Program-made: the position numbers and the translations under genes
Assembly: GCF_030272615.1 (NCBI RefSeq)
Contig: NC_081409.1
Location: 205,591,364-205,651,363, forward strand
DNA length: 60,000 nt
Origin: Cryptomeria japonica
Taxonomy: Eukaryota > Streptophyta > Pinopsida > Cupressales > Cupressaceae
Reading direction: 5' to 3'
The notes under the pieces: model-generated
What the model was told of the DNA's origin: nothing
Seen by the model: the letters and a program-made list of their open reading frames with translations, nothing else
Database searches by the model: none
Part shown: positions 23,948-35,148 of the stretch, in pieces
Layout: every line of letters starts with the position of its first letter
Numbering within the stretch: the stretch's first letter is position 1

Positions 23948-25870
23948 CTAAGCTGCTGATGGATCATCAAAATCGATCCTCTTCACCGCACTGCTCGACT
24001 CTGAAGGATCCTGCACAAGAAAAACAAACCACGATTAATATTAGTTATATTATATAATTCACATTTGAAAAGTTAATATAAAAATGAACTATAATTGAAC
24101 TATTCATGTTTACCTCATCTCCACGTTTTCTCTTTAGCTTTGCAAGACTCTTGATGTATGTCTTCAGTCGAGGAGGTATGTTTTGAATATTTTCATACAC
24201 AACCTACATATGTTCAGAAACATGACATTGATACAAGTTAAGATATAATTGTCACTGATAATACCAAATTATATCTACTAATCAAAAAATAAAATAAGCA
24301 CACATCTACTCGAGGCATCTCTTCTTCTTCTTCAGGTATACTGGGTGTAGTCATCAAGGATGTGAAGCCAAGAATTCTCTCTATATATACACAACAAGTA
24401 TATGAAACTATCAATCTATGTCTAGACATGTATAATCACTATAAGTTATTTAAACTATTCATTCAATCATATTTGCATTCAATTACCTTTCCCTTGTCTC
24501 CAACTGCAGTACCAGATCCTAAATCACATTGCCTGACACTCATGCTACTTGTGCCCTACAAGAGTAAAATAAGATATACATGCAAGTTACTACATAATCT
24601 AATTAATACCAATATAATTGATGAGCATGTATGTACAATAAAATACAAACGACTAGGTGCAATAATATATGTACCGTCAAGCTATCAAGGCCAAATGAAA
24701 TAGCCGACAAGGTGCCCTCCTAAATCTGTCTCAACTCATCCTTGGTCATCAACTGTTAAATAGACCATGTAAATAAAAATTAGTACTTAATATTATCTAA
24801 TTTATAAATATTTAATTAAAATATAACATGAACTGTGAAAACACAAATCTTACCAATACATCATCAATGTATGATGACGGCGCCTCCTCGCCTCTAGCAT
24901 GTGAGGACTCTCCAGGGTATCCTCCAGTTTGTGTAATAACATCTGGTGCATCATGCATCTCATTCACCTCATAATTTGCACTGTCCACATGAGGATCAAC
25001 GGGTTGTTCAAGTGGACCCAAGCATACGTGCCCACACATGATACAACTATGGGGCATGCATATGTGTGGAGCCGAGGATGACGTGTCACCGACACTGGAT
25101 GCACTGCTACCATCAAGAGTAGGCTAAGCTACCGACACAGCCTGAGAAACCAAAAGGCTACTCAAAGAGTGAATAGCCGATATGGTCCGTAAAGCCGCCT
25201 CACAAATGATATCAGGACGTTGAACTGTAGGTGGGGGATCAACAGGAGGAGGGGGGACATATGGGCCTTGGACTACTTTGACTACCCCAGGTCTATTTTG
25301 GGGCATACCTATACCTACACCCTCAAAAGGTTGGATGTCAAAGTAGTTCACATGTTTATGTAAAACAAACTCAGCATACAATTTTTTTATGAAATAGAAA
25401 AGGATATCAAGATTGCTGTTGGGTGGTTTGTTGAAAACCATCCACCAACGATCCCAAAAGTTTTTCACAATCCCATCATTTGTGCACCATTTGATAGAAA
25501 GTTTTTTTAATTTTGGATCTACGGGCTGACCAGTACGGGGATTGACAAACAATGAGGCGATTTCGGCTTTGGATATCTCAAGATCCTTGATATCCTTATA
25601 CGACAAGCCATCTGCATATTTTTCCTTCATAGAATCTCACCACAAAAGGGTGGCATCGTGCTCCTTAGTCATGGTTTCCGTACTTTTTATGATCGATGTG
25701 AGAGGATCAAACAATGGGTTTAGACGAGGGATCCTACGATATACTTTTGCAATCCCCCTCAATTCATTCAAATTTTGTGCAATCAAATCTTGAATTGAGG
25801 GGGGGTTTGGCAAATGAGGGTTTGGTTGTTGCAGTTGTGGTTGGTCAGTGTTTTCATTGTTATCCCCCAT
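23948..25870 (-). pseudogene. Element B: second gene with six exons, three nonsense codons
   Basis: The exons, all joining in phase 0, are 24854-25870, 24675-24752, 24487-24555, 24304-24378, 24114-24203 and 23948-24010 (TAG at 23948-23950). Every intron starts with GT and ends with AG (donors GTAAGA, GTACAT, GTAATT, GTGTGC and GTAAAC). The product would be about 460 residues: an N-terminal Asn/Gln/Pro-rich part, a helical-looking region (IPRLNPLFDPL, WCTNDGIVKNFWDRWW), a Pro-rich hinge (PPPPVDPPP), acidic runs (PEEEEEM), a basic segment (LAKLKRKRGDE) and an acidic end. Stops: TGA 25637-25639, TAG 25124-25126, TAG 24720-24722. Role unknown; a DNA-binding accessory protein is a guess from context. 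Confidence 0.75.
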
Positions 25871-26222
25871 TTTTAACCTAATTGAATGTAAACAATTAAA
25901 TTTAGTTAACAAATTTAAACAATTAGGTATTTGATTTAAAAGAACCTAGTTTTCATTAAAAAAAACATATTTTCAATGAAAAATCAAATAAACATTAACA
26001 AAAAATACAAAAAATGAATGAAAATGATTCAAAACGATAATTTTTTTACCTCTAAATCTATTTTTTAGCATTTTTTTGTCAAAACACCAGATATCGGATG
26101 GAGCGGATATCGGATTTTGATGAATTCGCGCGGCCCGTGAGTTAATAATAACTCACGAGACTGTCACTATCGAAATATAAAAGTCTCAGAAAATCAGATA
26201 TCCGATTTCTATACTTAAATTA
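25871..26222. other. Element B right subterminal region with GATATC palindromes
   Basis: Probable promoter/leader side of the second gene. Words such as AGATATCGGAT (near 26089), CGGATATCGGATT (near 26104) and AGATATCCGATT (near 26196) match the palindromic motif of the left half of B. No gene on the plus strand is supported. Confidence 0.55.
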
Positions 26223-26650
26223 TTTTTAAATAACATATATAATATAATAATATATTATATAATATATTATTATATTATATAATACGTATTGTATTATATT
26301 ATATTATATTATATATAATATAATATAATATAATATATAATTATAATATAATATAATAATATATTATATAATACGTATTATATTATATATATTATAATAT
26401 ATAATATAATACAATATTATGTTATAATATATAATATATAATATAATATAATATAATATTGTATTATATTATATATTATTATATTATAATATAATATAAT
26501 ATAATAATATATTATATAATACGTGTTATGTAATATATATAATGTAATAATATATTATATAATATATTATTACATTATATATATTATATAATATAATAAT
26601 ATATTATATATTATTTAATATGTAGCATATAATATATTTTTTAAATTAAA
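26223..26650. repeat. (TATAATA)n-like AT-only tract
   Basis: About 430 bp composed almost wholly of A and T in TATAATATA words, many self-complementary. It is immediately inside the right end of B, followed by another GGATATCCGATT at about 26665. Confidence 0.93.
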
Positions 26651-26792
26651 ATTACAAATAACAATCGGATATCCGATTTGCATAGGTAATTACTAGGCCA
26701 AGGTGTACTGACACCCAGGCCAAGCAAAAAGTCAACACGGATTTTCACGTTTTTAGGCGAGTGAGGAAGGCTATTTTTTTCACATCGCCACT

Positions 26793-26822
26793 TTTTGGCC
26801 CCCCTTGATCCTGCACTAACCC
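26793..26822 (-). repeat. Element B right terminal inverted repeat
   Basis: Read on the minus strand it starts GGGTTAGTGCAGGATCA and continues to GGCCAAAA, matching the left end. Confidence 0.85.
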
Positions 26823-26826
26823 ACTT
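26823..26826. repeat. Target-site duplication of element B (right)
   Basis: ACTT directly after the terminal ACCC, after which the LTR sequence of A resumes (ATTGTGTAAAC). Confidence 0.88.
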
Positions 26827-29800
26827 ATTGTGTAAACTTATGAGACAGTTTTTAAACCCACCCCCTCTCGATGAGTCTGTCAGTTACTGTTTCTTATGAG
26901 CTCTACTTCAATGTCTATATTGTAAACCGCCTAAATGAATTTAACTCTAACCTTAAGAGACCATCCAAGGAAGAAATACAAGGAACAATTACAATTCGTA
27001 AGTAAATCTTTTTGATCCAAATCTACAATATGAAACACAAAATTTTACTAGAAGAACACAAATAACCTTATCTCCTTTAGATAATATCATAAGCAACTGC
27101 CTGCAGAAAAATGCAGTAATCCGCAACACATATGCAAAGGAAAAACAATTGATTATATTATATATATTCACCAAAATAGTACAGTGGTAAGCCTGAGGCT
27201 ATAATCTACTTCTTTCTCTAATTATTATCCATATTACAAAAGCTCCCTCCTTTATATGAGAGTATACATCATCACCAAGCCTTGTGGCTATTTGATGGGA
27301 TGGGGCTTGGGATAGACTAGCCTAGTCTATGCTCTTGGATCCTTCCCTTGGATCACCTAGTGTTCTCTTCACACCCTAGGGTCTCTAGGACTTCCCTTGC
27401 TTGAGGAATCCCCTGACCTTGCCCAATCCACCCACCAATGAGTTGCAATGTTGCTCCTAAGGTCTCACCTACTCATGAGACTCAAAACCCCTTACTATGG
27501 CTAATAAGGGCTTGGCTTGTTCCACACCTTCCTAGGTCTTAGCAAGGTTAGGTTAGGTCTATTTCATGGTTTTTCCATCCATTCATGTGTCCCTAAGAGG
27601 TTTCAAGCCTTCAACCCCTTACCGATTTCACTATTTTGTGTTTTTGCCTACAAAATTGGGCTACAAGGATTTTGACCAATTAGGCCTCCTACCCGGTCCT
27701 TTAGGGCTTCCTTGCACAAACAATGCACTTGCTTGTGAAACTTCCCAAAAGACCTACTATTCATTTGGCCAAGGCTCAATTATTTTCTAGGTTTTGGGCC
27801 TCCAAGTGTCCGTACACTGCCCTAGGTAGATTTTAAGGTTTTAAAGGGTTTTTGGGAGGGTTTTTAGGACTGCCAGGGTCACTGTGTAGGTTTGTTTCTT
27901 TTGCCACCTTTTATGGATTGGTGGAGGCTTCTCCTTCACACCAATGGTGCTTCACTCACCCCTCTTCAACTCCTCCAAAGGGTGCACTCTTCTCTGACCA
28001 ACCTTGCTCTCCAAGACCTCTGCAACTTAACCCTTCCTAGCTGGGCATTGTTCAGTCTTGCCTAGGATTGGGTCTCTTGGTGGCCTACCTGCATTTTCAA
28101 GGGCCCTGCTTGCATTGAACTATGGTACAAGGTCTGCACTCTCATTCCCCATGGTTTCATGGTGGTTCCACAATGGGGAATGGAGTTATGCAACCATTTA
28201 CACAATCCTATCCAAAACTAGATAGTAAGAAGGCAATTTACAAACTTTTTACAAACACACCTTACTTACAAACCAAAACCTAATATAAATGCTTTAAATG
28301 AAAGTATTTACATCATAGAAGACACTCCACACATTTTTTCACGTAATTCAATCCTTTAACAATCTTCCTTTACTCCATTTGTGCCAACTGGCAACAAAAT
28401 TGTAGTCATAGTTAGGTCACTTTGCTTGGGCCGTACAATATCTGACATCCAACCCATTAACTTAGGGTTTGAAAATACTTATACTACCCTCTCCTTGGTT
28501 TGTGTGCCCATATTAGGGTTGTCCACGCTAACCTAAATATTTTGACCTCTAGGTGGAAAAGTTGCTTGACAACTTTTAAAAGTTGTCATGCAACTTTTGA
28601 GCAACTTTCCCAATGTTGCTTTTCTTGACTCCTAGACCCACTTTGGGAAAACCTAAGGATACCATCATGCTATGAAGGACCCCTAAACACCTCAAAGACA
28701 CACATACCCTCTATTTTCAAGAAAATCTCAATTTTGACTTATGACCCTAAAACCATGACTAGGACCCTAACTAGGTCCAATGAGCACATGGCTCTTTATT
28801 TTATATACAATGGCTTCAAAAGAAGCATAACACCAGCAAAAAAAAGAAGGAGGAAGAGCTTGGAATTGTTCTTCTACACCACTTTTCAACATATAACCGT
28901 TAACTAACAGTTTTGTTTCGAACATTACTTCGACTAGGTATTTTCTCCCTTCATCGAAATGCTGCATTCGGTCATTATGGCTATCTCCTCACCGATACCT
29001 GTTTGATATCCATCAGGTTTTTATGTTGAAGAAACCTTGGGCTTCGGTGACCTCCTTTATTTTTCCACTGAAATACCTCTTCCATCGATATCACTATGCC
29101 TCGTCGATGAATGGATCTATTGTCTCACCAAAGCCTTTCTTTATCCTCTCTTGTCGTCTTCCACCAATAAAGTTGCATCAGTGAAACAATGCATATCAAA
29201 GACATGCCTTTTAGCCTCCTCAAAACCTATTTCCTCATCGATATATATCTGATGTCCATCGGGTTTCATGTTGAAGAAACCTTGGGCTTCGGTAACTTCA
29301 TTTATCCTCCATCGAAACACTTTTTCTATCGACATCACTACACTCCTTCAATGAATGGGTCTATTGTTTCATCGAGGCCATCTTTCTTTTGATGATTTAC
29401 TTCCACTATCATCTTTCATCGATGATCTCATTAGTAATCTTCCTCGATAAAGTTGCATCGGTAAAACCACACATATCGGTAACATGCCTTTTAGCCTCCT
29501 CGAAACTCATATTCTTATCGATATCTTTTATCGATGTAACTTCCTTTTGTTTGATCGATATCATTCTTTCGATAAGAACGCTTCTTTCGGTAAGTTTCCT
29601 TTATGTTGCGCCGATGGTATTATTCCCTTGGAAGCCTTTTCCTGTCGATGAAAACTGTCTCTGCTTTCTTCAATATCCTCTTTTGGTGGAATCAATGGTT
29701 TCGATGAGTCCCTTTTAGAGTTCACGATGTTCCCTTTCCTTTGATACCCTTTTTATATCGATGAGACATCACTGGGTCTCATCGATACTATTTGAATTTT

Positions 29801-29954
29801 GGATATTTCAATAGAATTCTATTAAACTTGTTCGATAACTTATGGGTTATTACGGCATCAATGAAAATGAAGATTTCTTCCAAAGATAGATGGCTTCTAT
29901 GATTTAATTTCTCAAATCAAGATATTTTACTTAATTCAGATTTGATGCTCAACA
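26827..29954 (-). repeat. Element A 5' LTR, part 2 (right of transposon B)
   Basis: It continues the LTR exactly where part 1 stopped (the equivalent of 3851 onward) and ends GATGCTCAACA. It is longer than its partner because of an extra 1594 bp at 27289-28882. Confidence 0.92.
27289..28882. other. 1594-bp segment present in only one LTR of element A
   Basis: The two LTRs agree up to TTGTGGC (27282-27288 and 4306-4312) and again from TTTTCAAC. The segment starts TATTTGATGGGATGGG and ends CTTCTACACCAC. No target duplication, inverted ends or coding region is visible, so insertion into this copy and deletion from the other are both possible. Confidence 0.8.
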
Positions 29955-29959
29955 ACACG
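29955..29959. repeat. Target-site duplication of element A (right copy)
   Basis: ACACG, an exact repeat of 3410-3414. Excising A with one copy joins the two halves of the element C protease in frame at its VLIDGG motif. Confidence 0.93.
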
Positions 29960-30226
29960 TTTTATTCAATTTTTGTGTAGGAAGGCTTCAATGTGTAAAG
30001 GTGCATTATGTGGTTGGCTCACGGAGGCATCGTCAACTTCTATGAATGTAAGAGAATGTGGAATAGAAAGGTATCCCACCATGGCTTGAAACTTGTCCAC
30101 GTTTAGATCAGTGGGGACAAAAGTTTCTCTCAAAGTGTTATCAAGGATGGCTTTATGTGTAGGGGATATGCATAAAAGCTCAAGGATGGAGATAAGCATG
30201 GGTGTCCTCCCTAACTGTTCTACCAA
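29960..30226 (-). pseudogene. Element C: pre-protease fragment, cut by element A
   Basis: It begins near VEQLGRTPMLISI and runs through FVPTDLNVDKFQ to HIEAFLHKN, the region that precedes the active site in this gypsy group. It then hits the target duplication. The protein resumes at 3409 on the other side of A. It is in a different frame from Gag, so a frameshift lies between about 30230 and 30400. Confidence 0.8.
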
Positions 30227-32547
30227 ATCGTACTCAGGTTTGGTTGCTGAGGAAGCGGTGGTTTTAGCTGGAGCACCTTGCGAAGTGACCTTACCTCGAT
30301 TAGTTGTGACATTACATTCAGAGGTAGATTCAGAAGAAGGTTTAATGCCTTTAGGACAACTTTGGGTCTTTGGGTAGAATTTCCAGGCGTTTTGTCCTTT
30401 ATGATAATGGTAGAGACATAATTGTCCATCGAAATGTGATTAACAATTGAATCATAATCATAGGACAGTTTGGTATAGTTAGCTTGCTCATCTATGGATT
30501 TGGATTTTCCCTTGTCATGTTTAGGGAATGGTTCCTTAAACATCTCATGCTCTTGATTGGATGAATGTCCTTCAATCTCAATGTCACCTCTATCAATAAG
30601 ATCTTGTATAATGTTCTTCAATCGATAACAATTTCCTGTTTTATGCCCCTTTCTCTTGTGATATTCACAGTACTCATCGTCATTCCACCAATTTGGTTTG
30701 ACTTTTGGCTCATATGGAGGATTGATTGGAATTGTTATTATCTTGTTTGCCACTAGCTTCTTGAAAGCTGATTCAAGTGGTTCTCCCAATGGGGTGTATT
30801 TCCTTTGTGGTTTTGAAGTTGTTTGAGTATTCACTTGGTTATTTGTAGAACTTGATCCAGAAAGAATGATTTTGGGTCTTACTGTGTTAGCATCGACAAC
30901 ACCATCATTTACTGTGTTCTTGTTTTTGTTCCAAAATCGTGGCTTATCTTTTCCTTTAACGTCCTCTTTGTTTTCTTTGAATATCTTAATTACTCCTTTC
31001 TCAATTAAGACCTTCTCTATTTCTAAGCCTTTTTCAATGACGTTCTTGAAAGTAGACAAACAAGCTTTCCTTAAATCATAACCAATTTCTCTATGGACAT
31101 TATGTGTGAACATCTCTACCATTTGTTTTTGTGGAATTTCACAAGAGCATCTGCTGGCTAAATTTCTCCATCTTTGTAAGAATGATGAAATTGACTCCCC
31201 ATCCTTTTGCTTGGTATTGCACAAAGTGGTGACTAATATATCTGTCTCTATGTTGTATGAGAAATGTTGGATAAAAGCTTCTGCTAGATCACCCCATGAC
31301 TTGATTCTAGGTGGAAGTTGAGAGAACCATTCCATAGCTTGATCACCTAATCTTTGTGGGAACAATCTCATAAAGTACATTTCTTCTGATGCTACCTCAA
31401 TGCAAGTTGTGAAAAACTATCTTATATGTGCCTTAGGGTCTCCTTTGCTTCTATACTTATCAAACTTTGGAGTCACAAAATTTGTAGGAAATGGAGGCAT
31501 TGGAATGCTTTTGTCAAATGGATAGGGACATATATCTCTCATTGTGTAAGCTAGCTTTGGTGTATTAATGTCCTCCATTTTCTTTTGTAAGTCCTTTATT
31601 TGTTGTTCCAAATTGTTCTTAGGTGTAGACCAACTTCTTGGACCATATCCCATGCTTGAGCCACTGGGTGGAGGATGAGGATACTACATATATGGATGGT
31701 ATTGATAATAAACATGTTAATATGGAGGATGTCTATAATGATGCTGCGTATAGGGACCACTTGGTATAGAGTTATAATGAGGGATGGAATATCTGCTTTG
31801 TCCATGTATATCATATTCTACAGGCATGTCATGAGTTTGTTCTTGTGTAGTGCCCCCAAATTTGACATAGGGTTTTCTTGAGTCCAAATTTTGAGCATGC
31901 CTTTGGATATCCAATTGTTTTGGAGGTTGTTTCTTAGCATTAGTATGCAATTGAGTGTATTTATATGCATAAGACTTCCATAATGGTCTGCATAGATGAA
32001 GTTGTTCATGAGATGCTCTTTCATGAGTATCAGAAGTTTGACCATGTGTATTTGGGACCTCAGGTTTTTGAAACAAAGATGATGGTGACTCAGACACGAC
32101 ACGTGGTCCTCTAGTACCTCCACTATTAGGTCTCCTTTGATCCATGTTGAGTTGAGTTTCTTGCATAGGTCAATTTTCCACTATTTGAAACATGTCACAA
32201 TCATGAGGTATCTTAGCTCCACTTTGTGCCATCACTTGTACAAAATATTGTCTATCTCTTATCATGATCTCTTCAACCAATCTATTAAAATGGGGGTCCA
32301 TAATAGAGTCTTCCACTTCTGCTGAATGTACGGAAAAGTTGTTTGTATTGTTGTTGTGTGTATCCTTGTTGTTTGTATTATCCAAGTTCTCATCATTTTG
32401 AATGTTTCTATAGATGTCCATGTCAGGAAATGTGGTATGATCCGAATTGAAAAAGATATTGTTGTCATACTTATAGCCACTTATGTTTGTAGACTCTTGA
32501 GCCTCTTTAGCTTCTCTCCTAGATTTTTGGGAACGGGTTTCAACCAT
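30220..32547 (-). pseudogene. Element C: Gag
   Basis: One frame runs from the Met at 32547 to 30220 with several in-frame stops (at about 32167, 31700-31715 and 31414). The N-terminus is charged and Asn-rich. The middle is Pro/His/Tyr-rich. The capsid-like retrotransposon-gag region includes RLGDQAMEWFSQLP and FIQHFSYNI, then SFLQRWRNLASRC. The C-terminal part has a finger-like CEYHKRKGHKTGNCYRLK motif. It encodes the particle protein of the gypsy element. The start is the first Met in frame, about 2.6 kb from the LTR, which is a long leader. Confidence 0.85.
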
Positions 32548-34148
32548 GAACTAGGTCTTGACCAAGTTGTGTGAGACTAGATGACAATGGAAAGAGTGTG
32601 GAAGACCAAGAGTTGGGTGGAATGTAAGTGATTCTGAGGTGTACTTGCAATTTCCAAAGTGAAAGACCAAGTATGTATGTAGTACAGTAGGTGTGGCTTC
32701 CAAAGAGATGATAGATCTCTTGATGAGGTAAGTTGACCTTGACTCTAAGTAAGACCAAATGAGACCCAAAGGTGACAGACCTTGATGAGGGACCACTTAG
32801 CAAAATATTGTTGTATGTATTGTGTTGACAAAGTAAGATGGGGACAAGCAAGTGACCTTTTGACTCAAGCTTAGAAAAATGTGAATGTAATGCTAGGTGT
32901 AAAGCAATGATGAACTTTGTGAGACCCAAAGATAAGTTGAATGCTAGATGAAAACCCAGAGAAGTAACCTAGGAAGCTCAAGAATTTTGAAACTGATTGC
33001 TCTTGTTTGCTAGACTGTAAATGTTTTCCAATACTGAACACATATGTGCCTGTATACTTCATAGACACGGTTTCTAAAATATGAGTGCAATTTTTCCAAT
33101 TTGTGAAGTTGTTGTTGTGACCAAATCTGAATTTTTAACTATTTTTCATGACAAGAGGACACAATGTTGACGAGGACTCAATTATTGCAAGTGTTTAGAC
33201 TCAAAATAACTCAAAAGAAAGTGTGTTGTTTGATGTAAAAATGTTTTGCATACACTTGAAGACACACAAGACACAATGTTTTGATGTTTGATCTTGAATG
33301 TTTTGAATGTTCAAAAGAAGACAAACACAATTCTTATGGTTGGCCAGGACAATAGTTGTTGATCCCACATGGGGTTTCCCTCGAGGCTACTCTATTCAGA
33401 GTGGATACTTAGATGCTTGACCCCACTAGCTCCACCCTTGACACTCACTTCTTTGGGGCAGCCAAGCATCAGTCCCCATGAAAACTCCCTGTGGTGAACT
33501 TTGTATCTCTACTAAGAACCGTATGTGTGGGTCGCTCCAGAGGTCCGACCTCCTGCCCCAACAACTAGAAGGATTTTGGCTTTCTAAAACAAAAAGGTGC
33601 TAGTTAGGGCATCCGCTCATGTGGCCATACATGTGACACTTTCAGCTCTATAAATATAGAAGGCTCCCAGCCAGTAGGGGTTATGCCCTACAACTGATCA
33701 AATAAATTTGATCAAACGGGTTTATGGGGAGACATAGTGTCGGTATGAACTAATAAGCAAACACTACCCATGGATATAGTTATTTATAGTGGTTCAGAAG
33801 AGGTGGGTTTTTCTTGCTACCTTTTGGGTCGTTCCCTCCTCACTAGTAGTCCTAATGACCACACGGGGACACAGACCCTCTAAAGATAAACACAAAAGAG
33901 CCTATTGACCAAGACACAAAAGACACTGGTTCAATTTTAGTGCACCAATTGAAGTGTTTGTTAATCTATGAAAATAAGGCACACAATGAAGATCAAAAGA
34001 AAATCCTTGCCAAAATTCTGTAACAAAGATTTGTTAGTAGTTTTTCAATAATACCCCTCCTACAAGCACACAAGTTAGGTAAATTTTAGATCCAAAAGAC
34101 TTTGTGAAATAGGGGTCTTCGACAAGACATTTTTATGATAGATTCAAA

Positions 34149-34990
34149 GATCTGATTTTCCATGAGTTATTTTGCATCATAAAAAACATAACACCTGTAA
34201 AATTTCAAGACATTTCCTAAAATGTAAGAAAATCCAAAAAAATTTCTAATTTACTCCAAAAATTATTTTTTAATGAAAAATCATAAAAAATTCATAGAAA
34301 ATGTAAAATTGATCCAAAAGATCTAAATTTTTTACTGGAAACGCCTGATAGTATTAAAAAACTGCATAAAAAAATTCCTGTAAAAATTCCACGCAGTTTG
34401 TGAGATATGAGCAAAATAATTCAAAACCCTAATGTTTAAAGATCTGATTTTTTAGGAATTATTTTGCATCAAAATTAAAATCACAAATAATAGATCCCGT
34501 GTATAATTCTGAGAGATTTCCAAAAATGTAAAAAAATTTGAACAATTTGCTAATTTTCTCTCAAAATTAATTGTTTATGAAAATGCATAAAAACTTCATA
34601 GAAAATTCAAATATGATCCAAAAAATCTGATTATTTTACTTAGCATTTATGATACGTTTCTTGACCTACAACAAAAATTGGATGCCAAAATTCAAAGCAG
34701 TTTGTGATATCTGATCAAAATAATGAAAAACCCTAATTTTTAAAGATTTGATTTTTGAGGAAACATTTTGCATCAAAATTAAAATCACAAAGAAGAGATC
34801 ATGTGTATAAATTGGAGAGTTTTCCAAAAAAATAAGAAAATCTGAAAAATTCACTCATTTGCTCTTAAAATTATTTTTTTATGAAAATTCATACACAATT
34901 CATAGAAAATGAAAATATGCTCCAAAAATTCTTAATTTTGGATTGAGAGCTCTTGGTACTGTCTATAACCTGTCAACAAAGTTTGGTGCA
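34149..34990. repeat. Three imperfect roughly 290-300-bp tandem repeats in the leader of C
   Basis: Copies starting with GATYTGATTTT...ATTTTGCATCA begin near 34149, 34440 and 34742. Each continues with an AAAATTCATAGAAAAT-like block about 150 bp later. They are AT-rich and diverged. Confidence 0.8.
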
Positions 34991-35126
34991 AAAATTCTAA
35001 TCGGATCAGATCTTAATCTTGTGTCCAAAACCCTAGGTGCACAAGGTTATTCTCCAAATTGTTTTACAAAATAGCAATATAGGGTTAGAAAAACCTGCAA
35101 AAAACACAAATCTAACAAAAATCCAT

Positions 35127-35147
35127 GTCCCACCGGGTGTGCCAAAA
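35127..35147 (-). promoter_or_regulatory. Element C primer binding site
   Basis: On the coding strand, TTTTGGCACACCCGGTGGGA follows the LTR end (CATAAACA). The position next to the LTR and the TGGCRC...GGTGGGAC style indicate a tRNA primer site. The tRNA was not identified. Confidence 0.75.
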
Positions 35148-35148
35148 T

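Larger units (their letters stand above)
12542..26822. mobile_element. Element B: 14.28-kb DNA transposon of unassigned superfamily
   Basis: Its ends are imperfect inverted repeats: GGGTATGTGCAGGATCA at the left and, read inward on the other strand, GGGTTAGTGCAGGATCA at the right, with weaker similarity to about 30 bp. It is flanked by a 4-bp duplication ACTT (12538-12541 and 26823-26826). The 3' LTR of A shows the empty site at 3847-3850 with one ACTT, so both borders are defined. Inside are a decayed transposase-like gene (plus strand), a six-exon second gene (minus strand) and large satellite blocks. The two-gene plan recalls large plant DNA transposons, but neither protein matches a family I can name. 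Confidence 0.88.
3415..29954 (-). mobile_element. Element A: Tat-like Ty3/gypsy LTR retrotransposon, interrupted by DNA transposon B
   Basis: The element runs on the minus strand. It has LTRs at 3415-5386 (3') and 12067-12541 plus 26827-29954 (5'), both starting TGTTGAGC and ending CCCAACA on the coding strand. A perfect 5-bp target duplication ACACG flanks it at 3410-3414 and 29955-29959. The internal region is 5387-12066. The order is gag, protease, archaeal-like RNase H, RT, degenerate Ty3-type RNase H, integrase. The two LTRs differ by many substitutions and indels, so the insertion is old. The Tat assignment rests on the extra RNase H and on the PBS style. Confidence 0.9.
32548..35148 (-). 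other. Element C leader (5' untranslated region, 2.6 kb)
   Basis: It lies between the 5' LTR and Gag. No gene is supported. It contains three imperfect tandem copies of a roughly 290-300-bp segment. Long leaders are common in plant gypsy elements. Confidence 0.7.

Noticed and set aside
25542-25793. Plus-strand open frame opposite exon 1 of the second B gene
   Set aside because: Shadow of the spliced minus-strand gene.
12542-26822. Element B as a CACTA transposon
   Set aside because: The end reads CACTA only by coincidence inside GCACTAACCC. The true terminal bases are GGGT/ACCC, the duplication is 4 bp, not 3, and the proteins show no CACTA transposase motifs that I recognise.
27289-28882. 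Solo LTR insertion in the 5' LTR of A
   Set aside because: A TGATGGG...CTACA reading was considered, but no matching 4-6-bp duplication flanks it.
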